Of a stretch of DNA of 64,000 nt, positions 17,683 to 29,736 are shown piece after piece (within the stretch, counting starts at the first letter, position 1; each line of letters opens with the position of its first letter). Location: NCBI RefSeq assembly GCF_001279005.1, contig NZ_LGCN01000166.1:35812-99811 (forward strand). Reading direction: 5' to 3'. The translations under genes were made by a program, and so were the position numbers. The notes beneath the pieces are model-generated. The model ran no database searches. It was not told the origin of the DNA and saw only the letters and a list, made by a program, of their open reading frames with translations. This stretch comes from Streptomyces caelestis. GTDB lineage: Bacteria; Actinomycetota; Actinomycetes; Streptomycetales; Streptomycetaceae.

Positions 17683-18507
17683 ATGCCTGTGCACAGATCC
17701 GCCCTTCCCCGCATACGCGCGCTCGTGACCGCCGGCGCGGTCCTGCTCGCGGTGCTCTCCCTCCCCCGCCCGGCCGTCGCGGCCGAATCCGCTCCCGGCG
17801 CTCCTCCGCGCGGCTCCGCCCGCATGGGCATGGGCGTGCTCGCCCACGACGGCCGCGGCGGTCTGCCCACCGTCCGCACCACCCGGACGGAGGGCGTGGA
17901 CGTCTCCAGCCACCAGGGGAACGTCGCCTGGACGACCCTGTGGAACAGCGGCGTCCGCTGGGCCTACGCCAAGGCCACGGAGGGGACGTACTACACCAAC
18001 CCGTACCACTCCCAGCAGTACGGCGGCTCCTACGACGTCGGCATGATCCGCGGCGCCTACCACTTCGGCACGCCCGACACGGCGAGCGGCGCCGCCCAGG
18101 CCGACTACTTCGTCGACCGCGGCGGCGACTGGTCCGCGGACGGACGGACCCTGCCGGGCGTGCTCGACATCGAGTGGAACCCGTACGGCGACGCCTGCTA
18201 CGGCAAGTCGCCGAGCGCGATGGTGAGCTGGATCCGCGACTTCCTGGACCGGTACCGGTACCGCACCGGCCGCGACGCCGTCCTCTACACGGCCACCAGC
18301 TGGTGGAAGCAGTGCACCGGCAACTACGCCGGCTTCGCCGCCACCACCCCGCTGTGGATCGCCCGGTACGCCTCCACCGTCGGCGAACTGCCCGCCGGCT
18401 GGGACGCGTACACGATGTGGCAGTACACCTCGACCGGGCCGACCGTCGGGGACCACGACCTCTTCAACGGCACCCCGGACCGGGTGCGGACCTTCGCGCT
18501 CGGCTGA
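17683..18507 (+). CDS. Secreted GH25 lysozyme (muramidase)
   Basis: A 274-aa protein with a GGAG ribosome site. Residues 1-34 are a signal peptide (ALVTAGAVLLAVLSLPRPAVAA). From residue 70 the GH25 fold is clear: GVDVSSHQGNVAW, WAYAKATEGTYYTNPY, GAYHFGTPD, then the catalytic pair in LDIEWNPYG (Asp162 and Glu164), and WIARYAS...MWQYTS near the end. It hydrolyses the beta-1,4 MurNAc-GlcNAc bond of peptidoglycan outside the cell. It may remodel the own wall or lyse competitors. Its resemblance to cellosyl-type Streptomyces muramidases is strong. Confidence 0.93.
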   Translation: MPVHRSALPRIRALVTAGAVLLAVLSLPRPAVAAESAPGAPPRGSARMGMGVLAHDGRGGLPTVRTTRTEGVDVSSHQGNVAWTTLWNSGVRWAYAKATEGTYYTNPYHSQQYGGSYDVGMIRGAYHFGTPDTASGAAQADYFVDRGGDWSADGRTLPGVLDIEWNPYGDACYGKSPSAMVSWIRDFLDRYRYRTGRDAVLYTATSWWKQCTGNYAGFAATTPLWIARYASTVGELPAGWDAYTMWQYTSTGPTVGDHDLFNGTPDRVRTFALG

Positions 18508-18560
18508 CCCGGCCGATCCTTCCCGGGCGGCACGGAAGCTGCCGGCGGCGGGACGCCGAC

Positions 18561-18620
18561 GGGAACGGATCTCCCGCCGGAACGGCCCTCCGGCGGCGTG
18601 TCGCCGGGAGATCCGCTCCC
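18561..18620. terminator. Bidirectional hairpin between lysozyme and lon
   Basis: Arms CGGATCTCCCG and CGGGAGATCCG pair perfectly (11 bp, extended by GGGAA/CTCCC), enclosing a smaller CCGG hairpin. It lies in the 233-bp convergent gap and can serve both genes. Confidence 0.75.
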
Positions 18621-18740
18621 CTCGTGGCCCCGGGGCCCGCGCCGGGGAGCGGTCCACGGATTCGCCGGCGGCGGCCGGGCTCGGTGAAGGCCCGGGCCTC
18701 CCTCACGGGACCCGGGCCTCCCCTCGTCCGATCGCCCCCG

Positions 18741-21155
<2,415 letters not shown>

Positions 21156-21176
21156 GATCTCCCCTTCGGCAGTCAA

Positions 21177-21197
21177 GTTGAGCTATGCCGACTCAAT
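21177..21197 (-). promoter_or_regulatory. HAIR-like HspR operator upstream of lon
   Basis: The plus strand reads GTTGAGC, seven bases, ACTCAAT, against the HAIR consensus CTTGAGT-N7-ACTCAAG: 11 of 14 positions agree and the N7 spacing is exact. It lies 22 bp before the lon start codon. HspR binding to HAIR sites represses heat-shock genes, including lon, in streptomycetes. The site assignment is by inspection only. Confidence 0.7.
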
Positions 21198-21306
21198 GCA
21201 GCTGAGCCGCCGAATGTTCCCGAGGACGCGTTCGCTCTGAGCGATCATCGTCCCGGGGCGCCGAAGCCCCCGGCCGCCGCGTAAACGGAGCTGCCAGGAT
21301 GAACGC

Positions 21307-21996
21307 ATGTCCACCCCGTACGACATTCCCGAACCCCCCGAAGTCCTGGACCGCCGCGAGGGCCCGTACGGCGAGGTCGTGCTGCGCAGGCACGGCGACC
21401 TGCTGCAGATCATCGCCAACGGCTGCTTCCTGATGGACACCTCCGACGGCCGTTCGGAACGGCGGCTCGTCGACGCCGCCCTGGCCGCCCTCGACGCGCG
21501 CGCGGTGGACCCGCACGTCCTGATCGGCGGCCTCGGGGTCGGCTTCTCGCTCGCACACGCCGCCGGGCAGCCCCGCTGGGGACGGATCGCCGTGGTGGAG
21601 CGCGAACCGGCGATCATCGAGTGGCACCGCACGGGGCCGCTGGCCGGGCTCTCCGCGCGGGCCCTCGCCGACCCGCGCACGGCGATCGTCGAGACGGACC
21701 TCGTCCGTTACCTCGATGAGACGTCGGACACGTTCGACGCGCTCTGCCTCGACATCGACAACGGGCCCGACTGGACCGTCACCGAGGACAACGACGGGCT
21801 CTATTCGCCGTCCGGACTGGCCGCCTGCGCAAGGGTGTTGAGACCGGGTGGAGTGCTCGCCGTGTGGTCGGCGAAGCCGTCCCCGGAATTCGAGGGAACC
21901 TTGCGGAATGCCGGGTTCCAACAGGTGCGTACCGAAGAGATCCCCGTTGCCCGGGGCGTTCCGGACGTCGTGCACCTCGGCGTCCGCCCTGGATAG
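21307..21996 (+). CDS. Spermidine synthase-like methyltransferase-fold protein
   Basis: A 229-aa protein of the spermidine-synthase-like Rossmann family: VLIGGLGVGFSLAHA (cofactor loop), VVEREPAIIEWHR (acidic end of strand 2), and LCLDIDNGPDWTV ... LRPGGVLAVWS. The aminopropyltransferase substrate residues are not clear, so true polyamine synthesis is doubtful. It is divergent from lon. Function unknown. Confidence 0.8.
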   Translation: MSTPYDIPEPPEVLDRREGPYGEVVLRRHGDLLQIIANGCFLMDTSDGRSERRLVDAALAALDARAVDPHVLIGGLGVGFSLAHAAGQPRWGRIAVVEREPAIIEWHRTGPLAGLSARALADPRTAIVETDLVRYLDETSDTFDALCLDIDNGPDWTVTEDNDGLYSPSGLAACARVLRPGGVLAVWSAKPSPEFEGTLRNAGFQQVRTEEIPVARGVPDVVHLGVRPG

Positions 21997-22120
21997 CAAA
22001 GCCGAGGTGACTCCCCGTACGCTGCTGCCCTGACGCGGTCATTCAAGCGTCAATCGCAGTGATGCGCAGACGACGGATCACCCCACGGATTCCGGAAAAA
22101 GCACACCTCAGGGGCGGGCG

Positions 22121-22861
22121 ATGGAGCAGACACAGACCTCCCACAACGGCACGGCCACGGCCACTCCCGGCGCCCAGCGCCGGGTCCTGGTGGTCGAGGA
22201 CGACGCGACGATCGTGGACGCCATCGCGACGCGCCTGCGCGCCGAGGGATTCCTGGTGCAAACGGCGGGCGACGGCCCGTCCGCGGTGGACACGGCGGAG
22301 GCCTGGCAGCCCGACCTGCTGATCCTCGACATCATGCTGCCGGGCTTCGACGGTCTGGAGGTCTGCCGGCGCGTGCAGGCCCAGCGGCCGGTGCCGGTGC
22401 TGATGCTCACCGCGCGCGACGACGAGACCGACATGCTGGTCGGGCTGGGCGTCGGCGCCGACGACTACATGACGAAGCCCTTCTCCATGCGGGAGCTGGC
22501 GGCACGCGTGCACGTGCTGCTGCGCCGCATGGAGCGGGCGGCCCTCGCCGCGACGACCCCGCGCAGCGGCATCCTGCGCCTGGGCGAACTGGAGATCGAC
22601 CACGCGCAGCGCAGGGTGCGGGTGCGCAGCGAGGACGTCCACCTGACGCCCACCGAGTTCGACCTCCTGGTGTGCCTGGCGAACACCCCCCGCGCGGTCC
22701 TCTCCCGCGAGCAGCTGCTGGCCGAGGTCTGGGACTGGGCGGACGCCTCCGGCACCCGCACGGTCGACAGCCACATCAAGGCGCTGCGCCGGAAGATCGG
22801 CGCCGAGCGCATCCGCACCGTGCACGGCGTGGGCTACGCCCTGGAGACGCCGACGCCATGA
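22121..22861 (+). CDS. OmpR-type response regulator
   Basis: A 246-aa two-domain regulator. Receiver: VLVVEDDATIVDAI, phospho-acceptor Asp70 in LLILDIMLPG, conserved Lys in YMTKPFS. C-terminal winged helix: LTPTEFDLLVCLANTPRAVL, TRTVDSHIKALRRKIG, VHGVGYAL. The stop overlaps the kinase start as ATGA, so the pair is one operon and one two-component system. Signal and regulon unknown. Confidence 0.95.
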   Translation: MEQTQTSHNGTATATPGAQRRVLVVEDDATIVDAIATRLRAEGFLVQTAGDGPSAVDTAEAWQPDLLILDIMLPGFDGLEVCRRVQAQRPVPVLMLTARDDETDMLVGLGVGADDYMTKPFSMRELAARVHVLLRRMERAALAATTPRSGILRLGELEIDHAQRRVRVRSEDVHLTPTEFDLLVCLANTPRAVLSREQLLAEVWDWADASGTRTVDSHIKALRRKIGAERIRTVHGVGYALETPTP

Positions 22862-23955
22862 GCGACGGTCCGGCCGGACGCAAAGGCCCCGGGGCGCGGC
22901 AGCCCTGGGGCGGTGTGCGCCCGTTCTCGATCAAGACCAAGCTCGGCGCGCTGGTCGTCGTCTCGGTCCTGATCACCACCGGTCTTTCGGTGATCGCCGT
23001 GCACACCAAGACGGAGCTGCGCTTCATCACGATCTTCTCGATGATCGCGACGCTGCTCATCACGCAGTTCGTGGCGCACTCGCTCACCGCGCCGCTGGAC
23101 GACATGAACGCCGTGGCCCGCTCCATCTCGCACGGCGACTACACCCGCCGGGTGCGCGAGAACCGCCGTGACGAGCTGGGCGACCTGGCCCAGGCGATCA
23201 ACGTCATGGCCGACGAGCTGGAGGCCCAGGACCGCCAGCGCAAGGAGCTGGTCGCCAACGTCTCGCACGAGCTGCGCACCCCCATCGCGGGCCTGCGCGC
23301 GGTGCTGGAGAACATCGTCGACGGCTTCACGCAGGCCGATCCCGAGACGATGCGCACGGCCCTGAAGCAGACCGAGCGCCTCGGACGCCTCGTGGAGACG
23401 CTGCTCGACCTGTCCCGCCTGGACAACGGCGTGATCCCGCTGAAGAAGCGGCGGTTCGAGGTGTGGCCGTATCTGTCCGGGGTGCTGAAGGAGGCCAACA
23501 TGGTCGCCTCGGCCCGGGCGGGCATGGCCTCCGGATCGGGCAGCCACACCCGTACGGACGTCCATCTGCACCTCGACGTGTCGCCGCCGGAGCTCGTCGC
23601 GCACGCCGACCCCGAGCGCATCCACCAGGTCGTCGCCAACCTCATCGACAACGCGGTCAAGCACAGTCCGCCGCACGGCCGGGTGACGGTCCGGGCGCGA
23701 CGCGGGGACCGGCCGGAGTCGCTGGAGCTGGAGGTGCTGGACGAGGGGCCCGGCATTCCGCGGACCGAGTGGCACCGCGTCTTCGAGCGGTTCAACCGGG
23801 GCAACGTCAACCGGCCGCACGGTCCGGGCAGCGACGGCGGCACCGGTCTCGGCCTGGCGATCGCCCGCTGGGCCGTGGATCTGCACGGCGGCCGGATCCG
23901 TGTGGCCGAATCCGAGCGGGGCTGCCGCATTCTCATCACTCTTCCGGGAGAGTGA
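22858..23955 (+). CDS. Sensor histidine kinase
   Basis: A 365-aa membrane kinase partner of the upstream regulator. Two closely spaced hydrophobic segments at about 25-75 (LGALVVVSVLITTGLSVIAV and IFSMIATLLITQFVAHSL) with almost no extracellular loop, which suggests sensing in or at the membrane. Then HAMP, the H-box NVSHELRTPIAG with phospho-His137, N-box NLIDNAVKHSP, G1 DEGPGIP and G2 GTGLGLAIA. Longer in-frame starts upstream lie inside the regulator gene and are unlikely. Confidence 0.94.
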   Translation: MSDGPAGRKGPGARQPWGGVRPFSIKTKLGALVVVSVLITTGLSVIAVHTKTELRFITIFSMIATLLITQFVAHSLTAPLDDMNAVARSISHGDYTRRVRENRRDELGDLAQAINVMADELEAQDRQRKELVANVSHELRTPIAGLRAVLENIVDGFTQADPETMRTALKQTERLGRLVETLLDLSRLDNGVIPLKKRRFEVWPYLSGVLKEANMVASARAGMASGSGSHTRTDVHLHLDVSPPELVAHADPERIHQVVANLIDNAVKHSPPHGRVTVRARRGDRPESLELEVLDEGPGIPRTEWHRVFERFNRGNVNRPHGPGSDGGTGLGLAIARWAVDLHGGRIRVAESERGCRILITLPGE

Positions 23956-24261
23956 TCCACACTAAGTTGACGTAAAGTTCGAAGCGGAGCCGCACGATCC
24001 ATCCGTGTTCGCACTGACGGACACGTGTGATCAGGCAGAGGCCCGCGTGAGCTGCGCGCCAGGGCCCGGCCGAGCGATCCCTGATGCGGCCCGTAGAATC
24101 AAAACCAGGGTTGTTTCCCGCCATTTCCCGCCCCGAAACACCCGCTGCAATGTGACTTACGCGACGATGAACGGGCCCGGCCTGACCTTCTCGCTCTCGG
24201 GGGCGTAGCCTTTATTTCCGCTGTCCATCATCTTGCGAAGCGGAAGAGGGCGGTTGACGCC
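23956..24261. other. 306-bp region upstream of kgd
   Basis: Contains TTGACGTAAAGT just after the kinase stop and an AT-richer stretch (about 24100-24240, including AGCCTTTATTTCC) that probably holds the kgd promoter. No small gene or RNA was recognised. Confidence 0.4.
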
Positions 24262-27200
24262 GTGTCGCCACAGTCCCCCAGTAACTCGAGCATCTCGACC
24301 GACACCGACCAAGCGGGTAAGAACCCCGCTGCGGCCTTCGGTGCCAACGAATGGCTCGTCGACGAGATCTACCAGCAGTACCTCCAGGACCCGAACTCGG
24401 TGGACCGAGCCTGGTGGGACTTCTTCGCCGACTACAAGCCGGGCGCGCCTGCGACCTCGGCTCCGGCGGGTACCGCGGCCGCGGGGGCCGCGGGAACCAC
24501 CACCCCCCCGGCGCAGCCGGCCGCTCCGGCCCAGCCCGCCGCGCCCGCTCCCGCGGCCGCGCGGCCCGCCGCCGCGCAGCCTGCCGCCCAGGCGCCCGCC
24601 GCCCCGGCGAAGGCTCCCGCCCCGGCGAAGGCCGCCGCGCCCGCCGCCAGGCCGGCCGCCGCGAAGCCCAAGGCCGAGCCCGCCGCCGAGGCGAAGACCG
24701 GTCCCGAGCAGGTCACCCTGCGCGGCCCGTCCGCCGCCGTGGCGAAGAACATGGACGCCTCCCTGGAGCTGCCCACGGCCACGTCCGTGCGCGCGGTCCC
24801 GGTGAAGCTGCTGTTCGACAACCGCATCGTCATCAACAACCACCTCAAGCGGGCCCGGGGCGGGAAGATCTCCTTCACGCACCTCATCGGCTACGCGATG
24901 GTGCAGGCCATCAAGGCCATGCCGGCGATGAACCACTCGTTCGCCCGGGTGGACGGCAAGCCGACCCTGGTGAAGCCGGAGCACGTCAACCTCGGTCTGG
25001 CCATCGACCTGGTGAAGCCCAACGGCGACCGCCAGCTGGTCGTCGCGGCCATCAAGAAGGCCGAGACGCTGAACTTCTTCGAGTTCTGGCAGGCCTACGA
25101 GGACATCGTCCGTCGCGCCCGCGACAACAAGCTGACGATGGACGACTTCACCGGCGTCACGGTCTCCCTGACCAACCCCGGCGGCCTCGGCACCGTCCAC
25201 TCCGTGCCGCGCCTGATGCCCGGCCAGTCGGTGATCATGGGCGTCGGCTCCATGGACTACCCGGCGGAGTTCCAGGGCACCTCCCAGGACACCCTGAACA
25301 AGCTCGGCATCTCCAAGGTCATGACGCTCACGTCGACCTACGACCACCGGGTGATCCAGGGCGCCGCCTCCGGCGAGTTCCTGCGCGCGGTCGCCAACCT
25401 CCTGCTCGGCGAGAACGACTTCTACGACGAGATCTTCGAGGCGCTGCGCATCCCCTACGAGCCGGTCCGCTGGCTCAAGGACATCGACGCCTCCCACGAC
25501 GACGACGTCACCAAGGCCGCCCGCGTCTTCGAGCTGATCCACTCCTACCGGGTCCGCGGCCACGTCATGGCCGACACCGACCCGCTGGAGTACCGCCAGC
25601 GCAAGCACCCCGACCTGGACATCGTCGAGCACGGCCTCACCCTGTGGGACCTGGAGCGCGAGTTCGCCGTCGGCGGCTTCGCCGGCAAGTCCCTGATGAA
25701 GCTGCGCGACATCCTCGGCGTGCTGCGCGACTCGTACTGCCGCACCACCGGCGTCGAGTTCATGCACATCCAGGACCCCAAGCAGCGCAAGTGGATCCAG
25801 GACCGCATCGAACGCTCGCACACCAAGCCGGAGCGCGAGGAGCAGCTGCGCATCCTGCGCCGGCTGAACGCCGCGGAGGCCTTCGAGACCTTCCTGCAGA
25901 CGAAGTACGTCGGCCAGAAGCGCTTCTCCCTGGAGGGCGGCGAGTCCGTCATCCCGCTGCTGGACGCGGTGCTGGACTCGGCCGCCGAGTCCCGCCTGGA
26001 CGAGGTCGTCATCGGCATGGCCCACCGCGGCCGGCTGAACGTGCTGGCCAACATCGTCGGCAAGTCGTACGCGCAGATCTTCCGCGAGTTCGAGGGCAAC
26101 CTCGACCCGAAGTCGATGCACGGCTCCGGCGACGTGAAGTACCACCTGGGCGCCGAGGGCACCTTCACCGGCCTGGACGGCGAGCAGATCAAGGTCTCCC
26201 TGGTCGCGAACCCCTCGCACCTGGAGGCGGTGGACCCGGTCCTGGAGGGCGTCGCCCGCGCCAAGCAGGACATCATCGGCAAGGGCGGCACGGACTTCAC
26301 CGTCCTGCCGGTGGCCATCCACGGCGACGCGGCCTTCGCGGGCCAGGGCGTGGTGGCCGAGACCCTGAACATGTCGCAGCTGCGCGGCTACCGCACCGGC
26401 GGCACGGTCCACGTGGTCATCAACAACCAGGTCGGCTTCACCGCCGCCCCGGAGTCGTCGCGCTCGTCGATGTACGCGACGGACGTGGCCCGCATGATCG
26501 AGGCCCCGATCTTCCACGTGAACGGCGACGACCCGGAGGCCGTGGTCCGCGTCGCGCGGCTCGCCTTCGAGTTCCGCCAGGCGTTCAACAAGGACGTGGT
26601 GATCGACCTCATCTGCTACCGCCGCCGCGGTCACAACGAGTCGGACAACCCGGCCTTCACCCAGCCGCTGATGTACGACCTGATCGACAAGAAGCGCTCG
26701 GTGCGCAAGCTGTACACCGAGTCCCTCATCGGTCGCGGCGACATCACCCTGGAAGAGGCCGAGCAGGCGCTGCAGGACTACCAGGGCCAGCTGGAGAAGG
26801 TCTTCACGGAGGTCCGCGAGGCCACCAGCCAGCCCGGCTCCATGGAGTCCTCCGACCCGCAGGCCGAGTTCCCGGTCGCCGTGAACACCGCGGTGACCAC
26901 GGAGACCGTCAAGCGGATCGCCGAGTCCCAGGTCAACATCCCCGACCACATCACCGTCCACCCGCGTCTGCTGCCGCAGCTGCAGCGCCGCGCGACGATG
27001 GTCGAGGACGGCACCATCGACTGGGGCATGGGCGAGACCCTCGCCTTCGGCTCCCTCCTCCTGGAGGGCGTCCCGGTCCGCCTCGCGGGCCAGGACTCCC
27101 AGCGCGGCACCTTCGGCCAGCGCCACGCGGTCATCATCGACCGCAGCACCGGCGAGGAGTACACGCCGCTGCAGTACCTCTCCGAGGACCAGTCGCGGCT

Positions 27201-28065
27201 GAACGTCTACAACTCCCTGCTGTCCGAGTACGCGGCGATGGGCTTCGAGTACGGCTACTCGCTGGCCCGCCCCGACGCGCTCGTGCTGTGGGAGGCGCAG
27301 TTCGGCGACTTCGTCAACGGCGCGCAGACGGTCGTGGACGAGTTCATCTCGTCGGCCGAGCAGAAGTGGAACCAGACCTCCGGTGTGGTCCTGCTCCTCC
27401 CGCACGGCTACGAGGGCCAGGGCCCGGACCACTCCTCGGCCCGCCCGGAGCGGTTCCTGCAGCTCTGCGCCCAGAACAACATGACGGTCGCGATGCCGAC
27501 CTCGCCGTCGAACTACTTCCACCTCCTGCGGTGGCAGGTGCACAACCCGCACCACAAGCCGCTGGTCGTCTTCACGCCGAAGTCGATGCTGCGCCTGAAG
27601 GCCGCGGCCTCGAAGGCGGAGGAGTTCACCACGGGCCAGTTCCGCCCGGTCATCGGCGACGCCTCGGTCGACCCGGCCGCGGTGAAGAAGGTCGTCTTCA
27701 CGGCCGGCAAGGTCTACTACGACCTGGAGGCCGAGCGGCAGAAGCGCGGCGCGACGGACACGGCGATCATCCGCATCGAGCGCCTGTACCCGCTGCCGGG
27801 CACGGAGCTCCAGGCGGAGATCAAGAAGTACCCGAACGCCGAGAAGTACCTGTGGGCCCAGGAGGAGCCGGCGAACCAGGGCGCCTGGCCCTTCATCGCG
27901 CTCAACCTGATCGACCACCTCGACCTGGCGGTCGGCGCCGACCTCCCGCACGACGAGCGTCTGCGCCGCATCTCGCGGCCGCACGGCTCGTCGCCGGCGG
28001 TCGGCTCCGCGAAGCGCCACCAGGCCGAGCAGGAGCAGCTGGTGCGCGAGGTCTTCGACGCGTAA
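24262..28065 (+). CDS. kgd: Multifunctional 2-oxoglutarate decarboxylase/dehydrogenase (E1-E2 fusion)
   Basis: A 1267-aa protein of the actinobacterial Kgd/OdhA type, linking isocitrate to succinyl-CoA or succinate semialdehyde in the TCA cycle. Order: N-terminal helix ([20 protein letters not shown]), a 100-residue Ala/Pro linker, an E2-like succinyltransferase domain with [10 protein letters not shown] at about residue 360, then ThDP-binding E1: [36 protein letters not shown], and the C-terminal pyrimidine-domain [23 protein letters not shown] segment and [10 protein letters not shown]. Start GTG 24262. It needs an E3 (lipoamide dehydrogenase) and the E2/E2p core from elsewhere. In mycobacteria and corynebacteria the N-terminus binds the FHA protein GarA/OdhI; a TTDD-like phospho-site was not seen here. 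Confidence 0.97.
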   Translation: MSPQSPSNSSISTDTDQAGKNPAAAFGANEWLVDEIYQQYLQDPNSVDRAWWDFFADYKPGAPATSAPAGTAAAGAAGTTTPPAQPAAPAQPAAPAPAAARPAAAQPAAQAPAAPAKAPAPAKAAAPAARPAAAKPKAEPAAEAKTGPEQVTLRGPSAAVAKNMDASLELPTATSVRAVPVKLLFDNRIVINNHLKRARGGKISFTHLIGYAMVQAIKAMPAMNHSFARVDGKPTLVKPEHVNLGLAIDLVKPNGDRQLVVAAIKKAETLNFFEFWQAYEDIVRRARDNKLTMDDFTGVTVSLTNPGGLGTVHSVPRLMPGQSVIMGVGSMDYPAEFQGTSQDTLNKLGISKVMTLTSTYDHRVIQGAASGEFLRAVANLLLGENDFYDEIFEALRIPYEPVRWLKDIDASHDDDVTKAARVFELIHSYRVRGHVMADTDPLEYRQRKHPDLDIVEHGLTLWDLEREFAVGGFAGKSLMKLRDILGVLRDSYCRTTGVEFMHIQDPKQRKWIQDRIERSHTKPEREEQLRILRRLNAAEAFETFLQTKYVGQKRFSLEGGESVIPLLDAVLDSAAESRLDEVVIGMAHRGRLNVLANIVGKSYAQIFREFEGNLDPKSMHGSGDVKYHLGAEGTFTGLDGEQIKVSLVANPSHLEAVDPVLEGVARAKQDIIGKGGTDFTVLPVAIHGDAAFAGQGVVAETLNMSQLRGYRTGGTVHVVINNQVGFTAAPESSRSSMYATDVARMIEAPIFHVNGDDPEAVVRVARLAFEFRQAFNKDVVIDLICYRRRGHNESDNPAFTQPLMYDLIDKKRSVRKLYTESLIGRGDITLEEAEQALQDYQGQLEKVFTEVREATSQPGSMESSDPQAEFPVAVNTAVTTETVKRIAESQVNIPDHITVHPRLLPQLQRRATMVEDGTIDWGMGETLAFGSLLLEGVPVRLAGQDSQRGTFGQRHAVIIDRSTGEEYTPLQYLSEDQSRLNVYNSLLSEYAAMGFEYGYSLARPDALVLWEAQFGDFVNGAQTVVDEFISSAEQKWNQTSGVVLLLPHGYEGQGPDHSSARPERFLQLCAQNNMTVAMPTSPSNYFHLLRWQVHNPHHKPLVVFTPKSMLRLKAAASKAEEFTTGQFRPVIGDASVDPAAVKKVVFTAGKVYYDLEAERQKRGATDTAIIRIERLYPLPGTELQAEIKKYPNAEKYLWAQEEPANQGAWPFIALNLIDHLDLAVGADLPHDERLRRISRPHGSSPAVGSAKRHQAEQEQLVREVFDA

Positions 28066-28080
28066 CCGGCAGCCGTACGC

Positions 28081-28115
28081 GCGGGCCGCACCCCTCTCAC
28101 GGGGGTGCGGCCCGC
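28081..28115 (+). terminator. Rho-independent terminator of kgd
   Basis: GGGCCGCACCCC and GGGGTGCGGCCC pair perfectly around a seven-base loop, extended by a further GC pair on each side and followed by a T-run (CGTTTTCC). It starts 15 bp after the kgd stop. Confidence 0.9.
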
Positions 28116-28143
28116 CCGTTTTCCCGCACCTATCCTTGTCCCC

Positions 28144-28323
28144 ATGTACTTCACGGACCGTGGCATCGAGGAACTGGAGAAGCGGCGCGGGGAGGAGGAG
28201 GTCACCTTCGAGTGGCTGGCCGAGCAGCTGCGCACGTTCGTCGACCTCAACCCCGACTTCGAGGTCCCGGTGGAACGCCTGGCCACCTGGCTGGCCCGCC
28301 TGGACGACGAGGACGACGAGTAA
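28144..28323 (+). CDS. DUF6104 family small protein
   Basis: A 59-aa acidic protein (MYFTDRGIEELEKRRGEEEV ... ERLATWLARLDDEDDE) matching what I remember as DUF6104, conserved next to kgd in streptomycetes. The ATG lies seven bases after TATCCT, so a leaderless transcript is likely. Function unknown. Confidence 0.8.
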   Translation: MYFTDRGIEELEKRRGEEEVTFEWLAEQLRTFVDLNPDFEVPVERLATWLARLDDEDDE

Positions 28324-28862
28324 CACCCCACGGGGGGGCGGCACCCCCGCCCCCCACCCCCCACCACCACACACCCGCCCACCGCGTCGGCCGCGGGCCG
28401 CATCGGCCGTCTGCCGCGCCGGCCGTCTGCCGCGCCGGCCGCGGGCAGTCACCGCCGCCCCCACACTCCGCGGACAACCACCGCCACCCCCGCACTCCGC
28501 AGGCAGTCGTGCCGCCCCGCACTCCGCGGGCAACCACCGCCACCCCTGCACTCCGCGAGCAGCCGCCCCCGCACTCCGCGGGCAGTCGTGCCGCAGGGCG
28601 GCACGGGTGGGCGCGACGGCACCCCGCAAGCGCCGGGCCGCGCGAACACTCCCCGGCCCGCACCAGCACGGGGCACCCCATGAACGCCGGGCCGCGCACC
28701 CCAGCTCAGCACCAGCGCGCCGGGTCGACTTCGACCACTCCGCAAAAAGACCGGCCACCAGAACGAGTGTCTTGACTTTCCCCTGCCGCGATATATCGTG
28801 AATCACGTAAGACGCGATATGCCGCGTCATCGTCGACCGCTTCGTTCCCAGGAGGTCCCCCC
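28324..28862. repeat. 540-bp intergenic region with degenerate GC-rich repeats
   Basis: From about 28405 to 28600 the DNA is built of repeats. First come two copies of GCCGTCTGCCGCGCCG. Then come about six degenerate 23-29-bp units ending in GCACTCCGC, such as GGGCAACCACCGCCACCCC plus GCACTCCGC. Open frames cross it but look like repeat artefacts. The rest, towards 28862, is the promoter region of the DUF4097 gene. Confidence 0.7.
28772..28820 (+). promoter_or_regulatory. Promoter and probable PadR operator before the DUF4097-PadR operon
   Basis: TTGACT (28772-28777) and TATCGT (28794-28799), 16 bp apart, form a promoter. The -10 region is embedded in the perfect palindrome CGATATATCG (28789-28798), and a second CGCGATAT copy lies at 28813-28820. 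PadR-type repressors often bind such AT-centred palindromes, and a PadR gene is the second gene of the operon, so autoregulation is likely. Confidence 0.55.
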
Positions 28863-29735
28863 ATGCCCGAGTGGTCCGTCGCGGAACCCACGAAGCTCAC
28901 CTTCGACACCCCCGTGAGCGACCTGCACGTCCGCATCGTCAACGGCGCCGTGAACATCGTGGGCACCGACGAAGGCCCCGCCCACCTCCAGGTCTCCGAG
29001 ATCGAGGGCCCGCCCCTGGTGGTCACCCAGAAGGACGGCATCCTCACGGTGGCCTACGACGACCTCCCCTGGAAGGGCTTCCTCAAGTGGCTGGACCGCA
29101 AGGGCTGGCGCCGCAGCGCGGTGGTCTCCCTGGCCGTCCCGGCCCGGACCCGGGTCGAGGTGGGCGTGGTCGGCGCCGGCGCCGTGGTCTCCGGCATCCG
29201 GGGCCCCGCCGCGGTGAAGGGCGTCGCCGGCGACACCACCCTGGTCGCCCTGTCCGGCCCGGTCCGCGCGGAGACCGTGTCCGGGAACGTGGAGGCCCAG
29301 TCCGTCACCGGCGACCTCCGCTTCGCCTCCGTCTCCGGCGACCTCACCGTCGTCGAGGGCTCCGGCTCCTCCGTGCGGGCGGACACGGTCGGCGGATCCA
29401 TGATCGTCGACCTCGATCCCGACGGCCCCGCCGACGTCAGGCTGACCAGCGTCTCGGGCGAGATCGCCATCCGGCTGCCGTATCCGGCGGACGCCGAGGT
29501 GGAGGCCAACACCGCGAGCGGCGCGATCTCCAACGCCTTCGACGACCTCCGGATACAGGGCCAGTGGGGCGCCCACAAGCTCACCGGCCGTCTGGGCGCG
29601 GGCAGCGGCAGGTTGCGCGCCACCACCGTCTCCGGCTCCATCGCCCTGCTGCGCCGTCCGGCCGGGGAGGACGAGCCCGAACCGCGGGACGGCTCGGGGG
29701 ACAATGCCGGTACGACCGACAAGAAGGTGCTCTGA
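28863..29735 (+). CDS. DUF4097 family beta-strand repeat protein
   Basis: A 290-aa protein without a signal peptide. Residues 110-260 are repeated short strands of the type VSGNVEAQSVTGDLRFASVSGDLTV, the DUF4097 (adhesin-like) beta-helix; the N-terminus has FDTPVSDLHVRIVNGAVNIVG. In firmicutes and actinobacteria such proteins accompany PadR regulators, as here (one base between stop and next start). It may sense envelope stress, but its location and role are unknown. Confidence 0.85.
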   Translation: MPEWSVAEPTKLTFDTPVSDLHVRIVNGAVNIVGTDEGPAHLQVSEIEGPPLVVTQKDGILTVAYDDLPWKGFLKWLDRKGWRRSAVVSLAVPARTRVEVGVVGAGAVVSGIRGPAAVKGVAGDTTLVALSGPVRAETVSGNVEAQSVTGDLRFASVSGDLTVVEGSGSSVRADTVGGSMIVDLDPDGPADVRLTSVSGEIAIRLPYPADAEVEANTASGAISNAFDDLRIQGQWGAHKLTGRLGAGSGRLRATTVSGSIALLRRPAGEDEPEPRDGSGDNAGTTDKKVL

Positions 29736-29736
29736 C

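Noticed and set aside
16956..17882. A longer MarR protein of 308 residues
   Set aside because: The extra N-terminus is antisense to the lysozyme signal peptide and promoter; the GTG at 17450 gives a normal-sized MarR.
28405..28600. CRISPR array at the intergenic repeats
   Set aside because: Units are degenerate and directly adjacent without unique spacers; no cas genes.
24157..28830. A 1557-codon open frame antisense to kgd
   Set aside because: Shadow of kgd: composition biased, no motifs, crosses the kgd terminator and repeat region.
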